Assembly (NCBI RefSeq): GCF_051020975.1
Contig: NC_135036.1
Span: 4,092,001-4,156,000 of the forward strand
DNA from: Osmia lignaria lignaria
Lineage: Eukaryota > Arthropoda > Insecta > Hymenoptera > Megachilidae
Length of the DNA stretch: 64,000 bases
Direction of reading: 5' to 3'
Below, piece by piece: positions 22,755 to 37,700 of the stretch. Position 1 is the stretch's first letter; each line of letters starts with the position of its first letter. The notes beneath the pieces are model-generated. The model worked only from the letters and a program-made list of their open reading frames with translations, was not told the DNA's origin and did no database searches. The position numbers and the translations under genes are program-made.

Positions 22755-25700
22755 GTGAGTGTTATATCCCATATACTAACATTTGGTACACCTATTTTAA
22801 ACGCGTAATTGTTTATACTATATTGAACAAAATTCATTATAAATAAACAATATATAAAAAAAGATAGTTAATAATACAGTATAAATAAAATAATTTTTAT
22901 CAAAAAAATACAACCGATTTCAAGCGGCACTAAAAAGTATAAAATAAAATAATTTTTAACAAACAATACAATCGACTTCAAAATGCGCTAAAAAGTGTAA
23001 AATAATTTATATTTCGTTTAATGAAATTATTTTATTTTGTACTTTTTAGTGCATCTCGAAGTCGGTTGTATTTTTTGATAAATAATTATTTTATTTCACA
23101 GTTTTTAGTGGAAGGAGTAAAATTGGTAGGATATCGTAAGGTGGTTTTTCCCTTCTTATTGGTTAGGTAATAACCATGAACAAAAAATAAAAAATATACT
23201 AATTGAATTGAGTCGGTTAATTAAATAAACGAGAACAATCTGAATATTAGCTTTTAATTATTTTTATTTATTTTTTTTTTATCTGAAACTTATATAATAG
23301 TGCGTATCGCGGCCGCCCCTGCCGCCGCGCTGCCATCTCACGCGAAAGGGGTGCCGCCACGTCCCTGCAGCCGTTCTTCTTCCTGTAATGTAAAATTTGA
23401 ACTGTTACACAGGTCATGCATTATAGAATTCATTCTTTATTATTTATGACACAAATGGGTTAATTATTTGTTTGATAAGATCTATGATACTTGCCGCGCT
23501 GCGGCTGCAGCTGCGCATTTGTTAGATCAGTTTCCTCCTGCTGCTACTGTTGCTGCTGTTGTTGCTGTTGTTGTTGCAGCTGCTGCTGTAGCTGTTCCTG
23601 CCGCTGCTGTAGCTGTTGTTGCTGCTGCTGCAACTGCTGCACCTGCTGCTGCAATTGCAGCACCATGGTTGTTATTGCGTTTTCTGAAAGAAAAAAGAGA
23701 AATGTATATGTTACATGCATATTTTTGAATCATGCAGTATATTCATTTTCCATTGAATTTGGAATTGTACTTACGATTGTTCGTTGATTCTGCACTCATC
23801 TTTTTCTGAAAAAAAAGTGTTATTAATTAAAAAAAAATAATCCGTTCGCAATTGTGAATAAAGGAGCTGTCCCACTTGTATGAAGGATTTCCCTGTTGCA
23901 CCAATTTACCTGAATGACACATATAATTAAAGGGCACGTCAAACCATTCACGAATATCATAATCATTTCTTGCGGAAATCATTGGTTCATGAGATATAGC
24001 CGAAAGATTGGTTACATAGGGTGCGCGCGCTATGGGATTGTATTGTTTCATTCATAAATCCTGTCAAGCAACAGACAAAGTAAACGACTCTGCTTCTGTT
24101 ATCTTTTTGTTTCTTTAATTGTCTTTTTAATTGGAATTACATTCAGAAATATATACAAGTAAAATCACCACTTGGAGTATCTCCTGTTTCCCAGCTCCTT
24201 CTCTTGTTTCCTCATCTCGGCCAACTGTACACGAGTTTTCATATAACTGCAGATATTTGAGTCACGATATCTCGAGAACTATTGATTTGAGCCACATGGT
24301 CTTTCGATCAATATTGTTCACCTCAAGAAGATCTATCGATTGATACCCAATACAACCCCATAGCGCGCGCACCCTATGTAACCAATCTTTCGGCTATATC
24401 TCATGAACCAATGATTTCCGCAAGAAATGATTATGATATTCGTGAATGGTTTGAGTTGCCCTTTAATTATATGTGTCATTCACGTAAATCGGTGCAACAG
24501 GGAAATCCTTCATACAAGTGGGACAGCTCAATCCGAGAAGCACTCACCCCCTATTTTTTTTAAACTCAGTATTCTTACATTGTTTATACGCTGATTATGA
24601 ATATAGTCATTATGTTTCGAGGTATACTTCCGAACGGCCCCATCACCCCAGGACAACCAAACTTCGGATTTATAGTAATTGAGGGACGAGAAATCGAATG
24701 AGGCCATTTTCAGAACTGGCAAATAAACCGTTCTCGAGATATACAGGGTATTCTAAAAGTGCGGAAACCCCCTATTACCTCGGTAAGAACGCATTTCCAC
24801 GCAAAATGACTAACCTAACCCCAACCCTAACCCTAACCCAGGTTAGGTTAGTCATTTTCCGTGAAAATGCGTTCTTATCGAGGTAATAGGGGGTTTCCGC
24901 ACTTTTTGAATACCCTGTATATCTCGAGAACGGTTTATTTGCCAGTTCTGAAAATGGCCTCATTCGATTTCTCGTCCCTCAATTACTATAAATTCGAAGT
25001 TTGTTTGTCCTGGACTGATGGGGCCTTTTAGAAGTTTCCCTATGTTTCGTCTCGGTCGAATTTTGTCGAACCGATCCGATTGAGAAAAAGGATAAACTGG
25101 CCCGCGGGATTGGGAATAGTTCAGGAAAAGATTTTTCTGAACAATAAATGTTTCGTCGACGACTCGACTCTCACACTCATCGCGTGGTTGCGTAGCGAGC
25201 GATTGAATTTGTCATTTCTCAGGTCGAAGTATGAAAAACAGTCCTACGGGACGCGGTGCGGATCGCGTAAAAAGAATGTTGTCGAACTTTGTTGACGAGC
25301 TGCTAACCGTTACCTCGAAACCGCTTTGTTGACGAGCTGCTAACGCTTATATCGAAGCTTTGAATTTATGATATTGAACAAATATCATACTGAAATTTGG
25401 CGACTACTTGATTTTCATGGTAAAATAAAAATTATAGTTTTTTACGTTTATCTCAGTGGATCCAACTGCTTCTCACAAACGGAAGCGGTACTGCCACGAA
25501 ATAGCAAATCCTAATATCCGGAAATAATTGAATAAACGGATCTACGTTTAATTTCTTGATATGTCACCGCCACAAGAATTTGCAAATAATAACGTTGTGT
25601 AAAGAGTTTGTTATTATTTCGCGAAAGCGTTGCCGGCCGGCTTACGATGGCCAAATAGTTGCCAATTGTTCACTATGATATTCGTAATCAGCGTATAAAA

Positions 25701-28700
25701 AAACGTAATACTGTGTTTAAAAAAAAATTGGGAGCGAATGGTTTTCAGAACTATATACAACCACACCACCAACCATTAATGATTAAATTAATTTTTAATC
25801 ACAATTTTCACTGTGCAACTTTTTCCTAACCTTACTTCTTACTTTCTAACTATACTCTGTGGATGCTGACGCACAACTAACTTTTTCATTCCACCCTTAC
25901 GACTCTCTTGGTTTCTTCAATTCACTCACACACGGTCACATTCGATCACCGATTCGTAGACACATGCATTCTCATTTCGAAGAACTGTCATTCGATCCAA
26001 ACACTCTTCATTCACACCTCACTCGATCCGACTGCCATACTGTCCAAACACCCTTATCTCACATCCCATATATTTATGTACTATGTAGAGATGAGATGTT
26101 GCGGAGGCTAAGGAATGCGGGTATGATTGGTCAGAATTTTCTAGTCACGCCTAATTCACACGCATTCTAGACCGTCGCGCGTTATTGGTCGAAACGCTCA
26201 AACACATACTAAGCCCGTCGCTTGCACACCGCAAAGTCAAATGGTGTGGGTGCGTGACAGACCAAGAAGGCACTCCTTAGCCTCCGCAACATCTCATCTC
26301 TGCACAGTATATATAACATATGTATTAAAATGAAATATTGCTTGTTATTTGGTACTTACCGTTCAACAGCAGCACGCTTCGATTCAAACTGAACAAATAT
26401 CTGTGACTTCCGAATGAAGAGAGTAAGAGAGTTGGTGGGGCACATTCCATGATCGCACACATTGTTTCGCTGTTGCGTCGTATGGATCCACGAACAGGAG
26501 CGTGCGAAGTGCTCCCTTTGCCCCTGTGCCGTCCCGCTCCTCAACTTCTCATCACGCCAGGGCCGATGTTAGGGGGGCGCGCGGTCGGGCAATCGTCCAG
26601 GGCGTTAGATCTGTAGGGGGCGCCGCAGCCCGGTCTCTTTTCCCTATCTACATCTCATATGTGATATTACATATATACTATATATGCTGCGACATTTATG
26701 TCTACATCTTCCCTAACGCGTTTTTTAGCCCCTGAATGGGCGCCACGATAATCTTGCCCGGGGCGCCAATATTGCTAAAACCGGCCCTGCATCACGCAAT
26801 AGTAGTTCCTACATTGTTTGAAGTTTGCCGATTGCTTCGAACGTAAAAAAGGACAGCGAGTGAGAAAGAGGACGGAGCGAAAACAATCCACTCTATATCT
26901 GCAAAACAATACTAATGCAATAATGAAACTTTTTTATTTCTAATTTGTTTGCTATGAAACTTTAATCAACAGATTTGTGATATTTTTCTGATTAAAATAA
27001 GACCAAACACGACGTAAATCGGACTAGTTTTGTTATTAATCAATTTAAATTGATCCAGTCAATCATTAATAGCCAATTAAAGTAAAATTAAACCGATTTA
27101 TATCGTGTTTGGACTCATTTTAATCGTAAGAGCCTCAACAATCCATTGGTATTATCTTTTCCAAGATAAGACAAAAATTAGTCCGAATGTAATTGTTCTT
27201 TACTGGATGCTGATTTGTTTTCCTCGCGGCATCCTTTTGTAATCCATCTATCTCGCTTTCTCGCGTAATACGTATTCTCTTTCCTTATTTACGGATCCAA
27301 AGCTCCGCTGGGTTCGGGAAAATTGGTATGTAGTAGGGCAATGTCACGCAATTTTATCGGCCGACGAAGGGGAAAAGAGGGATCCTTCGCACACACCGCC
27401 GATTCCTTTATTTTACACGAGCCTAGTCAGTAGATGTAACTGCTTCGACCAATAATACATTACGGCTGCAAGCCCGTCTGAGCAAAGGTGGGGCACGACC
27501 AATCAGACGCACATTTTCTCCGACGGCCAACTTACGAACGGCGAACAGCAGTCAGTTGAAATTAATACCTTGCGACGTTGTCTTCGATTGAATGTTGGAA
27601 AAAAAGCGCGTATGGCATCAACGTATCAAGCACATACCAACATACCTAATAATTTTATAAATTTCTATCAATGCACGTGCCATTTTAATTCGAATAAAGC
27701 ATTGCACTAAATTATAAAGTAATCGTTCACATTTCTACATTGTATGTATCTGCATTGGTCACTATGTATATCTAACGGAGCTTGAGCTTCCTAATAGTCC
27801 TGCAGTCCTGTTGACATAAAAAGGTTCAAATTTTACGATTTCTTGATTAAAACATTTTAAGGCAAAGGAGCAATATTTTCTTATGATTTTGTTTTCAAAA
27901 TATTTTTTGTACAATTAGCCAGCATCGTACACAGGCTGATTTTGCAATTTGGCCTTTAAAATCTTATTAAAAATACATTTGTATAGAAGAATTTTTTATA
28001 ATTTTCCCAAGAAACGTACTGTATGTCGCTGGGTATATTTCTCCTGAGTATGAATATCATAATTATTATGTATTTTTCTCAGAATTATATCCGAAAAATG
28101 TGAATTACTTTTTCCTATTTCCCTACTACTTCTTCAGAATGTGCTACTGTCAGTGCCGGCGTTGGTGGAAGGTGAGAGGAGTGGGGGGTCGGACAATCGT
28201 CCAGGGCGCTGGATCTGTAGGGGGCGCCGCAGCCCGGTGTCCCTAGTTCATCGTTTCATATTATTACCTTGTCTTTTTTTCTTAAAAATTTTGAGTCCCT
28301 GAATGGGCACCACGATAATCTTGCACAGGGCGCCAATATTGCTAAAACCGGTACTGGCTGCTGTCGTTCCTGTTGACCCTCAAAACAGAATCATGTTAAT
28401 TGAAATACAATCAACAGTGATGGTGGAAGAATCTCATACATTAGTAGGCCAGAAGTTTTGTAGATTATAGAATATCTTTTGAACGTTAACAGCGCGAAAG
28501 AATTCCATAAGGTTTATCGTGTAATAGTATATCCTTCTGTTTATTGCATGACATGCATATAAAGGAGAATTTCCTTTTACAGACGAGATGCTGGAGTGCG
28601 AGACCGGATCCTTATTGGGTCGAGTGGCCGATCTCGAGAGGCAATCCTTGGCGCAGAGGGACGAGATAGTTTGTCTTCGCGCTACTCTCGCGGATGCGCT

Positions 28701-31700
28701 TAGGCGAATTGCACAGTTGGAAGGACGCGAGAAAAGGGAGGACGAGAGGAACGAGAGGAGAAATGAAAGGATGGTGTCCTCGCCCCTAAGAAATGGACAT
28801 GCACCGCTTAGAAGTAAGTAAAACTGTTTGGATCTTTACATTTAAAATATTTAAGTAATAAGCAAAATGTGTATAGTCAGGGGTAAAAATGTAGCACATT
28901 TGAACTTTTTCCTATTTCGTTATGTCAAGCAAAGAAAATATATTTTTCAATACATCAATATGTAGTACGTGCTTTTTTAACGTGCAGATTAAAAAATTTG
29001 AAAGCAACCATATTTTTTGTGCACTGAAAGGCATTGCAAATGGTTCTGTCGAAGAACTACCCAAAGAAATGCTTTAACTGAAGAAATACTTTATTTGTTT
29101 AATCCAGTCTGAAGCTAATAGTACAATGGCTGATCATATTATTATGAACAATTCGAAATTACCACTTATCTGAAGTTAGATCGGGAATGAAATTGAAAAT
29201 ACACTTAAAATGGTATCCCTTTTTATTGCAAAACTTACTGTTATATTTTTATTATTATTATATTGCTATATTTTACACCTTTTATAATTTAAAACACATA
29301 TCCTACTACTATATGTATAAAAGGACAGCCCCTTTTTCGTTTGGAACCGCTAACCGCGAAAACTACTGAACCAATTGTTATCAACTTGCAACTACATCAT
29401 CTTCATGGTCTCCGGAAGGTTTAACAATAATAAAATCTACCGATTTTTCATTAAAATGTTATTATGCTATTAAAACAGTGATTTATGATATGTGAATCCC
29501 CGTTGCGCATGCGCTCTTCCCGCTGCAGCTGCGCAAGCGCTCTTGCACCGCTAGAGTGTAGTTTGAGAATCACCCATTAGATGGCGAGCGGCATTCCACA
29601 AGAGAGTTGGCGAGTTCAGGCTATAAGATGAGCTCACCTACTCGCCACATGAATTATTACTTCAAATTCTCGAAGTTTTTATTTATGAGAGCGGGCGAAG
29701 CCACGACGGGAATGCTAGTAATGTTAATATTTGGTCCACGCCGCCCTTGGCATCTATAATTGCCTGAATACGTCTTGGCATGCTTTCCATATTTTTTCGG
29801 CAATTTTCTAGGATTTCTAGAATATAATTTTGTCAATCAGTTGTTGCTTCTTACGTTAGTTATTGTCTCTGATGAAATGTGACGCTTTAATAATACCCAT
29901 AGATTTTCTATTGGGTTCATATCTGGTGAGTTTCCAGGCTACGGTAAAACTTGAATTTTTTTATTAGTTAGGCAGGCTGTTACGGAATTACGCTTTCATT
30001 TTTTATTTCACTTTTATGGAATACATAATAGCATCGGAAACATAAAATATGTAAGTTTTCCATCTGTTCATAATAATTTGATTACCCACTGTACTTCCCG
30101 ATGCATTTGAGGCGACAAGTGCCTCCGAAGATTGACTAACTTACGAAGCGACGGGTGCTTCAGTAAATTGTACTAAATCGTTTCCAAGTTGATCAAACTT
30201 TAAAGTAGATTTTCTCGAAAACGGAGCCCTGAGATGAGAAAGTGTACCAAAATATTTTCATCTTTTTTAACATAGAATTACCCCCTGCCCAGTTGTACTA
30301 TAATTTCCAACCCACCCTGTATAAAACTCCGTTCGACACCATTTAATTTTATTACTATCTTCTATTATTATAAAACTGACCTAGTTGCGTAAAATAACCT
30401 GCATGTATGGTCTAAAATTATTTTATTATGCCATGTATAGTGATCTCTAAAAAAGAAATGTTATAATCATAAAAATATTTACTTTTTTAATTATCTTGCG
30501 TATTGTGGGGGAGGGGGGGTGCTTTTTAAAGATTGCAAAAGATGATTCATATGCATAAGGCGGCTCTGCACGCATTTATATGTACAATTCCTATATATGA
30601 TGAATATCTATGAACAACTCAACGGTCTCATCTAATTAACATCGTATGTTAGCAGGTAATCAAAATTCGGTGCCCCAAAAAGACATACGTTTACGTCAAA
30701 CCAGTACTTCGTGCCTGAGGAATTCTTCTTCCTCAGGATCTTCTCAGGATGTACGAGATTCTCTCTCCAGTCCACGTAGACCAGTCAGTTATACACATTC
30801 ATCACAACTTCCTCAGAGGTATTTATATTTTATACAATAAAATTCATAATTTACACAATCACTTATATTTTGTACAACTTTAACCCATTAATTAGAAATT
30901 TTGCTTTAACCGTTTGAGTGCTACGAGTTTTAGCACAAATCTGGTCGAAAAATGCCACGTGGCGCTATCGCACTTTTTCTATTTTATGTATGTCACAATG
31001 TGTTATGCAACGCGGTAATTTTGTCATTTAATTTTACAGTTTTGTTAATTATTTAATTGTTTATTCATTCTAACGTAATCAGCTCGCAAAAATACTGGTG
31101 TTCAATTGGGGCATTTTTGTGGGACGTATTAAAGCTCTAATTACTAAGAATAGTAATAATTAATTTTCAAATTTCAAATTTCAAGCTTTCTATTTGCCAT
31201 TTCACATTATTTGTACCATAGCAATATTACTTAAAATAATATTTTTCTATTGTTTTCTTTTAATTATTCCGCTGTGTTTAAGTTGCAGGGTCGGTCGCCG
31301 GTGACCCCCATGATATTCAACGTGTTAACATTGTATTACCATTAGCGTTAAACGTACGGATAGTTGGATCCGATGAGCCGATTCCGTGGCATTTTTTGAC
31401 CTGGCACAAGCAAAGCGCGATCGCGTCGCTTGGCACTCAAACGATTAAGATACCCGGGTACGGATCATACATAGAGCTACAATCAGTTTTGCACACATAG
31501 AAACCCCCCTCCATATTAGAAAAAAAGAAATAGCGATCACAACTACTACCCTCTAGTCCAATTGTTAACTTTAACTTCTCTCACAAAGGGCGCAGTCCAT
31601 ATACGATGGGTACCCGGGTATCTCAAACTTGCGTGTACATAACATTTTGTTGTACCTTTTATGGGAACAAACATTATCGGGGATTATATTATAGGAGAAA

Positions 31701-34700
31701 TCAGGGCAAGATGGTCAATGCTATTTTTAATTTCTATTGGTAATATTGGCTGATTTTGTTTTGTATGCTATTTACGTAGATGAGTCAATAATAGTTTAGC
31801 ATAATAAAGTAGATAAAATACGATGGGACAGAAAGTTCCAACAAAATCACGAGTTGATCTATGTAATTCATAAGCATTTAATATGAGAAATTAGTGAATA
31901 GAAGTTTAGATAAAAATAAGTTTTTAATAGCTAATTACTTTTGCCATGTATCCAAGTGCAGAAAAAATATTACATAGTGGTTTCAAAGTTTGATGTCAAT
32001 TTTATTTTCACATTATTTATGTATATCACCTACATCGGATAAGATGATACACTTGTGATTAAACAAAAATTAATGTTTTTATGATCGATACTATAATATT
32101 TCAGGATGTGATGAATCGTGCATTAAATATCAAGGGGTTAGCTCATTCGAATGCAAGGATTGTATTCATTAAATCAATAGAACCATCTTACTCTAGTATG
32201 TGAACCCGATACAATTATTGTGCAGTTCACCAGAGTCCATAACTAAGCCACGCAGGTTGAAAGATGGTGGGGGAACGCAGCGAGCTCTCCGCTAATCGCT
32301 TTCCATTTCGTGTGGGAGTATCGCCAATCAGGGCGAAGATGCGCACGAAAGAACGAAAACTGGTCTTTTCGCAGTTATGAACTCTGGTGAACTGCGCTAT
32401 AAGTAGAATGGCCAATTTATTTGCAAATTAGTCTTTAATTTTATATGGGGCCCCTTCTCTACACTGTCATTTTCCCCAGCGATGCTTATAGCAGCATTTT
32501 TCCTAGGTAAGCCCGATTTAATCACGAGTGGAGATGTATTTTGAAAAAATCAAAAGTTTGCATTCAACAGTAATTAAGTACCTCTGAAGAAAAACCGCAA
32601 ATATAGCTATTTTTCGATGCTTTAATGTGATATGTTCCTTTTTATTAGATATAAGAAAATACTCATACACTATAATAGCCTGATAGGATAATTAGGTGAC
32701 CTGTTTTACGTGGCTCACCCTGTATATATGTAAACCTATCGAGGCTGAGAACGGCTCAGACAAATTTAATTTAACTTTCAGAAGGTCAGTTCATTACCAA
32801 TCAACGGGTTCGTTACACTCGGACAGTCCCAGTAGTAGTAGTGTTTCCCCGGTGCCATCGCCAAGTCCTAGAGCCACACCACTGCCAGTAGCCAGGTATA
32901 TCTTCAAATTAAACTAATATAAATCCCATTTAATGCTTTTTACTCCTTATATTAGATTTTACATAACTCTGCTACTTTAAGGATATGATTTAAGGTATAA
33001 TAACATGAAATACAATTCCTTCATAAAAAGCTTCATTCGAGGTGCAACGAGTTATAAAATTGCTAGGGGTGTGCGGCTATTGGAAAATTCTGGATCGGGC
33101 TCGGAATTTTTTCGGATTCGGGCAAAACCGCGAAAGTTTGTCTAACACATTTTTTTCGAGTACCCGTGATTTCGTGGACCCAAACTCGACTCGAAATCCG
33201 AAAGTCAATTATATCCGATTATACGCGAAAACACTTTCAAAGCTAAAAATTTAAGCTAAATCTGACAAATCATACTCCGAAGACGGTGTTAGCTCCCGAA
33301 TTGAGTTTCACATCTCGAATCGAGTTCAGGTTCAATGTTGATATTTAGGTCCAGAAATTATAGGTACTCGAATAAATTAATATTATAAATGAACTTTCGG
33401 GTTTCCACGCCAACCGACCCGACCTGAGGCTCGGCTATCAAATTTTTCAGTAGACGCACACCCCCTAAAAATGACATATTAGTGCATCTATTAGCAGTGG
33501 CGGATTAAACAGTAAGCGGACTAAGCAGCCGCGTCGGGCCCCGGAATACCAAAGGGCCCCGAGGTCTTATAATGTCTTTTTATTAGGATTCGAGGAAAAT
33601 TACCCTTTTTTTTGTATATCAAATAATTACCTTTTTTTGTATATCAAATAATCACCTTTTTTTTGTATATCAAATAATTATATTTGGTTGTTTAAATATC
33701 ATAACAATAACTCTGTTATTACACATAATATTATAGTCAACATAATGATATAAGTACACACCAATTTTTGATTACTTTTCTATTTTGTTGATAACTTAAT
33801 GTGAGTTTTCTTTAAACTTTCTTTTTCTAACTTGAGTTTGATGGCCCCGAAATTTGGACCCTAATAGCTTGGGACCCCCGCTTGACTTAATCCGCCACTG
33901 CCTATTAGGGTACTGTTTATTAAAGTTGGAAGATTTCGAAACATCAGATATGAAAGTATATATTGGAAATATTAGTGTATACAAACTCTTACTGTATACA
34001 ACGTAGTAATCGATAAGATGGTTCGCTGACAACTATAGTCCGACCAACGAGACGAGTCAGTATATATATGTTTACAAAGGGTATAGCAGGATAAGATGGT
34101 CAAAAGTGCCCTTGAGCCGATTTTTTTCAACAATGCACCATTTTATAGCTTATAATAAAAAACAATTGTAAATCTAGTGTTTTGAAAGCTTCTACCCAAA
34201 ATCTCAATTTTTCGACTTTTTTTTGCGTTTTTGATTTTTCACGCCTAGGATTTGCAACCGAAAATTCTGAAAAAATTCACAATCATAAAGAAACATGGCT
34301 AGAATATTCTAGAATTTTTTCAGATTTTATGAATGCCATTAAATATGGAAAATATGGCAAAAACCACTTTTTCTTTCTTACCCTGTAACTACCCTCCCAG
34401 TTGAGATACAGGGTTGAAACTTGGTGTGCAATGGTTTTTTATTATAAGCTATAAAATGGTGCATTGCTGAAAAAAATCGGCTCAAGGGCACTTTTGACCA
34501 TCTTATCCTGCTATACCCTTTACGCGCTCGACGCAGGGTCGAGCACAGTTGTTTCCAGTTTTTCAAACGTTTCGGTCGAGCTCTGTATACTGTGAGTCAG
34601 GACTGCTTTGAACACGTGAATGTGTATATATTTACTGTCTCATCTCGTTGAATAGACTGTAGGTAATTTTTAATAAAAATATTGATGAAATATTATATAA

Positions 34701-37700
34701 TAATATTAATATTATGATCATGTCTAACAAAACTGTAAGCTTTATATTAATATAAGCGCTGCTTAGCAACAGTTTTATGCCATTAAATTGTGTTAGATAT
34801 TTATATATTTTCAAATCGGTCATTATTTATGGTAACCAGTAATTAACCAATTTATATTAAAAAGACTGATGAATGGTTTATATAGCCATTTTTATCAAAC
34901 TGAATTTTAAACTGATACGATGTGTTATTTCACAAAACTTTGATGTCATCAAATGATGTCAGATTTTTGAAATAACAATTTAATGAAAGCTTAACAGAGA
35001 TATATAAACTAAATAAATAGAAGAATATTTTTCGGTACTGTTTACTTACAGTCATAGAGTTTATATTCTTAAAAAATAAATTTATTAAGAAAAGAAAACA
35101 ACAGCAATTTTTAAAACATAAGAAATAATATAGTATACATGTGTACGTACATAACAATGCTGTACCGTTTCGATGCCAAAGTATTATTGGTACCTACGTC
35201 TTGTAAATTATTGAAAAGATACTGGTACAGATATTTCAGTAATGATATGCTCCTATGTTTTACTTCTTTCTTTTCTTCGAATCTTAAGGATCGACAGGAG
35301 TGACAGTAGCACCGCTAGTGAAGTAGTAGTGAAACTATGATTACTATGATATTCATATCCTAGAGAAGTATATTTATTGTCGTGGCACAGAGCGCTGTTT
35401 AGGAAAAAAAATTCTACAAAAACACATGTTTCATTAGATTTTAAACGCAAAATTACGAAATCGGGTTCTGTACACCGCTGGGTACTTGTACGAAGAATAT
35501 TTTAAAGAAATAATCAGAGGAAAAAGAAATCGCAAAATCTGAACCTTTTTATGTTAATGTAGCTGTTTGACAATAGCGCCTTGATTCCTCATATAGGGAA
35601 GACAAGGATCATCCGGAATTTCTCAGTTTCCCTACATGAGGTCCCCGAAATCAATTCGGATTTGGACCGTCACTCCTGTTCACCCTTAAAGGGGTAGACA
35701 CGGGTAAGGCAGCCAGGTGACATTACCAGCAAAAATGGACCTAAAAAGGAGTTTAGGAAATTACGTTTTTCGTCTTTAAATGAAAAGATTTGGGGCTGAG
35801 TGAGGGATCGTTCGAAAGAGGAATTAACGTTTAAAAATTCGAGTAAAAAGCGCCTGAAACCTGCAATCCGCCCAGCACCGATGAAGATACAATCATAACC
35901 AAGAATCGTTAAATAGTAGAAACTTACCTCGTGCTATTCTGCTTCTCGGTACTGCAGCATTCGGCTTCGATTCTTGGTTATGACTGTACCGACCCCTGCT
36001 GACCTGACGTTCAGTCGTCGGTGCTAGGGGGATCGCAGGTTTCAGGCGCTTTTTATTCGAATTTTTAAACGTTAATTACTGGAAAACAAAGCCGCAAACG
36101 CTATTTCGTTATTCTTGATTTTCGTCTTATTTTGATCCCTAGAATCACCCTTTAAAATTTTGCCCACCTGTTGTCGAACACCCTGTATACATATACAAGG
36201 GGTCCCAGTTTTTTCCCGCCAAACTTTACCAGGATATTCCACAAACAAATATAAGACAAAATTGTCATATAAACATAAGCTCTTAAACGCTTTATTAAAA
36301 AGTTTTAAACAAAAATATGAACTAATAATCAATTAGTATCGTTAGTTGATATCATAGGAGTAGGTTACTTTCCATTTCAAAATATTGTCCGTTATTATGA
36401 GTGCACAACTGACACCTACAGGATATAAAATGTATTGCATTATTAATTTCGTGCCCATTTTTTTTTTATATCTGTAAATACCGTTGAGATAGTCGTTTAT
36501 ATTTAATAAGTTTTACAATGCTGAGCGGAATTTAGGCGAAGTTCAAACGTAAGTACAATACACACCTATTCGCCTTTTTTTTTCACGCTCCTTTAGACCA
36601 GTCAAAAGCTGAAAGCGTCTATGAATAGTTAATTTATGCACAGTGCACCCATCGTCTGCATTTACTTATTAACTTTTGCTATAATTATAAAATCATGACA
36701 CAAGCAAGTGGTAATTAAAAATGGTAACATTCAGTTCTATCATGCCGTATTTTAACAAATTTATTTTTTATTAATAAAGACACTTTTTTTGATCAAAATT
36801 TTTCACTAAAGACAGACGCATATGAATGTATACAAGATAACTCTCATAACTCTCTAACACCCCGAAATGGGGGGTTGCTGGGTTGACTTTTTCCTTTAAC
36901 AAAATGTTAGTTGCGGCTTCGTTTTTGAATTATTAATGAAAAACGCGCTCTCAACCACGAGAGTGATGGCTTTCAACCGCGCTCGGTCGTGGTCGTGAAC
37001 AAACGCATTGACACAACGTGGATATTGAGAAAAGCTTGCGACAAATGTTACATCGTCTTAAATTAAGAACAATGTGGAATTATTCGGTATTCATGAATAA
37101 CGAATGCGTTTGTACTTTGTACCAATGCGTTTGTTCACGACCACGACCGAGCGCGATTGAAAGCCAACGCTGTGTTTTTCATTAATAATTCAAAAACGAA
37201 GCTTGAACCAACATTTTGGTAAAAGGAAAAGTTGTTAAAAATCACCCCAGCAACTCCTCATTTCCGGGCGTTACAGGAGTTATGAAACACCCTATATATA
37301 AGCTGAGGTGGGGCACAACCAATCCGGCCCGCGTTTTTTCTAAATGAATTCTTTTCAACTCGTTACAGTACATTACGGCATCTTTGCGAAATTGTGTGCA
37401 TTGTGTGTGCCAGTTTCTTCAGTTTTAATGTTTTACTGTTTTTTCTTTTGAACTAATAAAAAATTAGTTTTTTAAGTATAAATTTGTTCCAGGCGTCAGG
37501 TAAGAATATAAACTATCATGTATGAGACGTTTGCATATTTCATTAGATAAACATTTAGAAAAATAATGCAACGCTGTAAACATTAGCATGGCGAAATTGA
37601 GAACATCTGCCTTACACCTTCACTGAAAGGATGTTCTAATGAGCACGGCCAAACCACTCTCACTCCGCTGGTTATGGTCACTCGTCGCATAAACGTTCGT

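Noticed and set aside
23491..23787. 98-codon Cys-rich and 86-codon Ala-rich ORFs
   Set aside because: Both are other-frame readings of the CTG/CAG tract. The minus-strand Gln frame has splice and phase support instead.
24698..24963. Two near-identical 62-codon ORFs on opposite strands
   Set aside because: This is a consequence of the palindrome: the same arm is read from each strand.
25859..26170. 103-codon plus-strand ORF
   Set aside because: It crosses the left end of a MITE at 26081 and has no recognisable motif.
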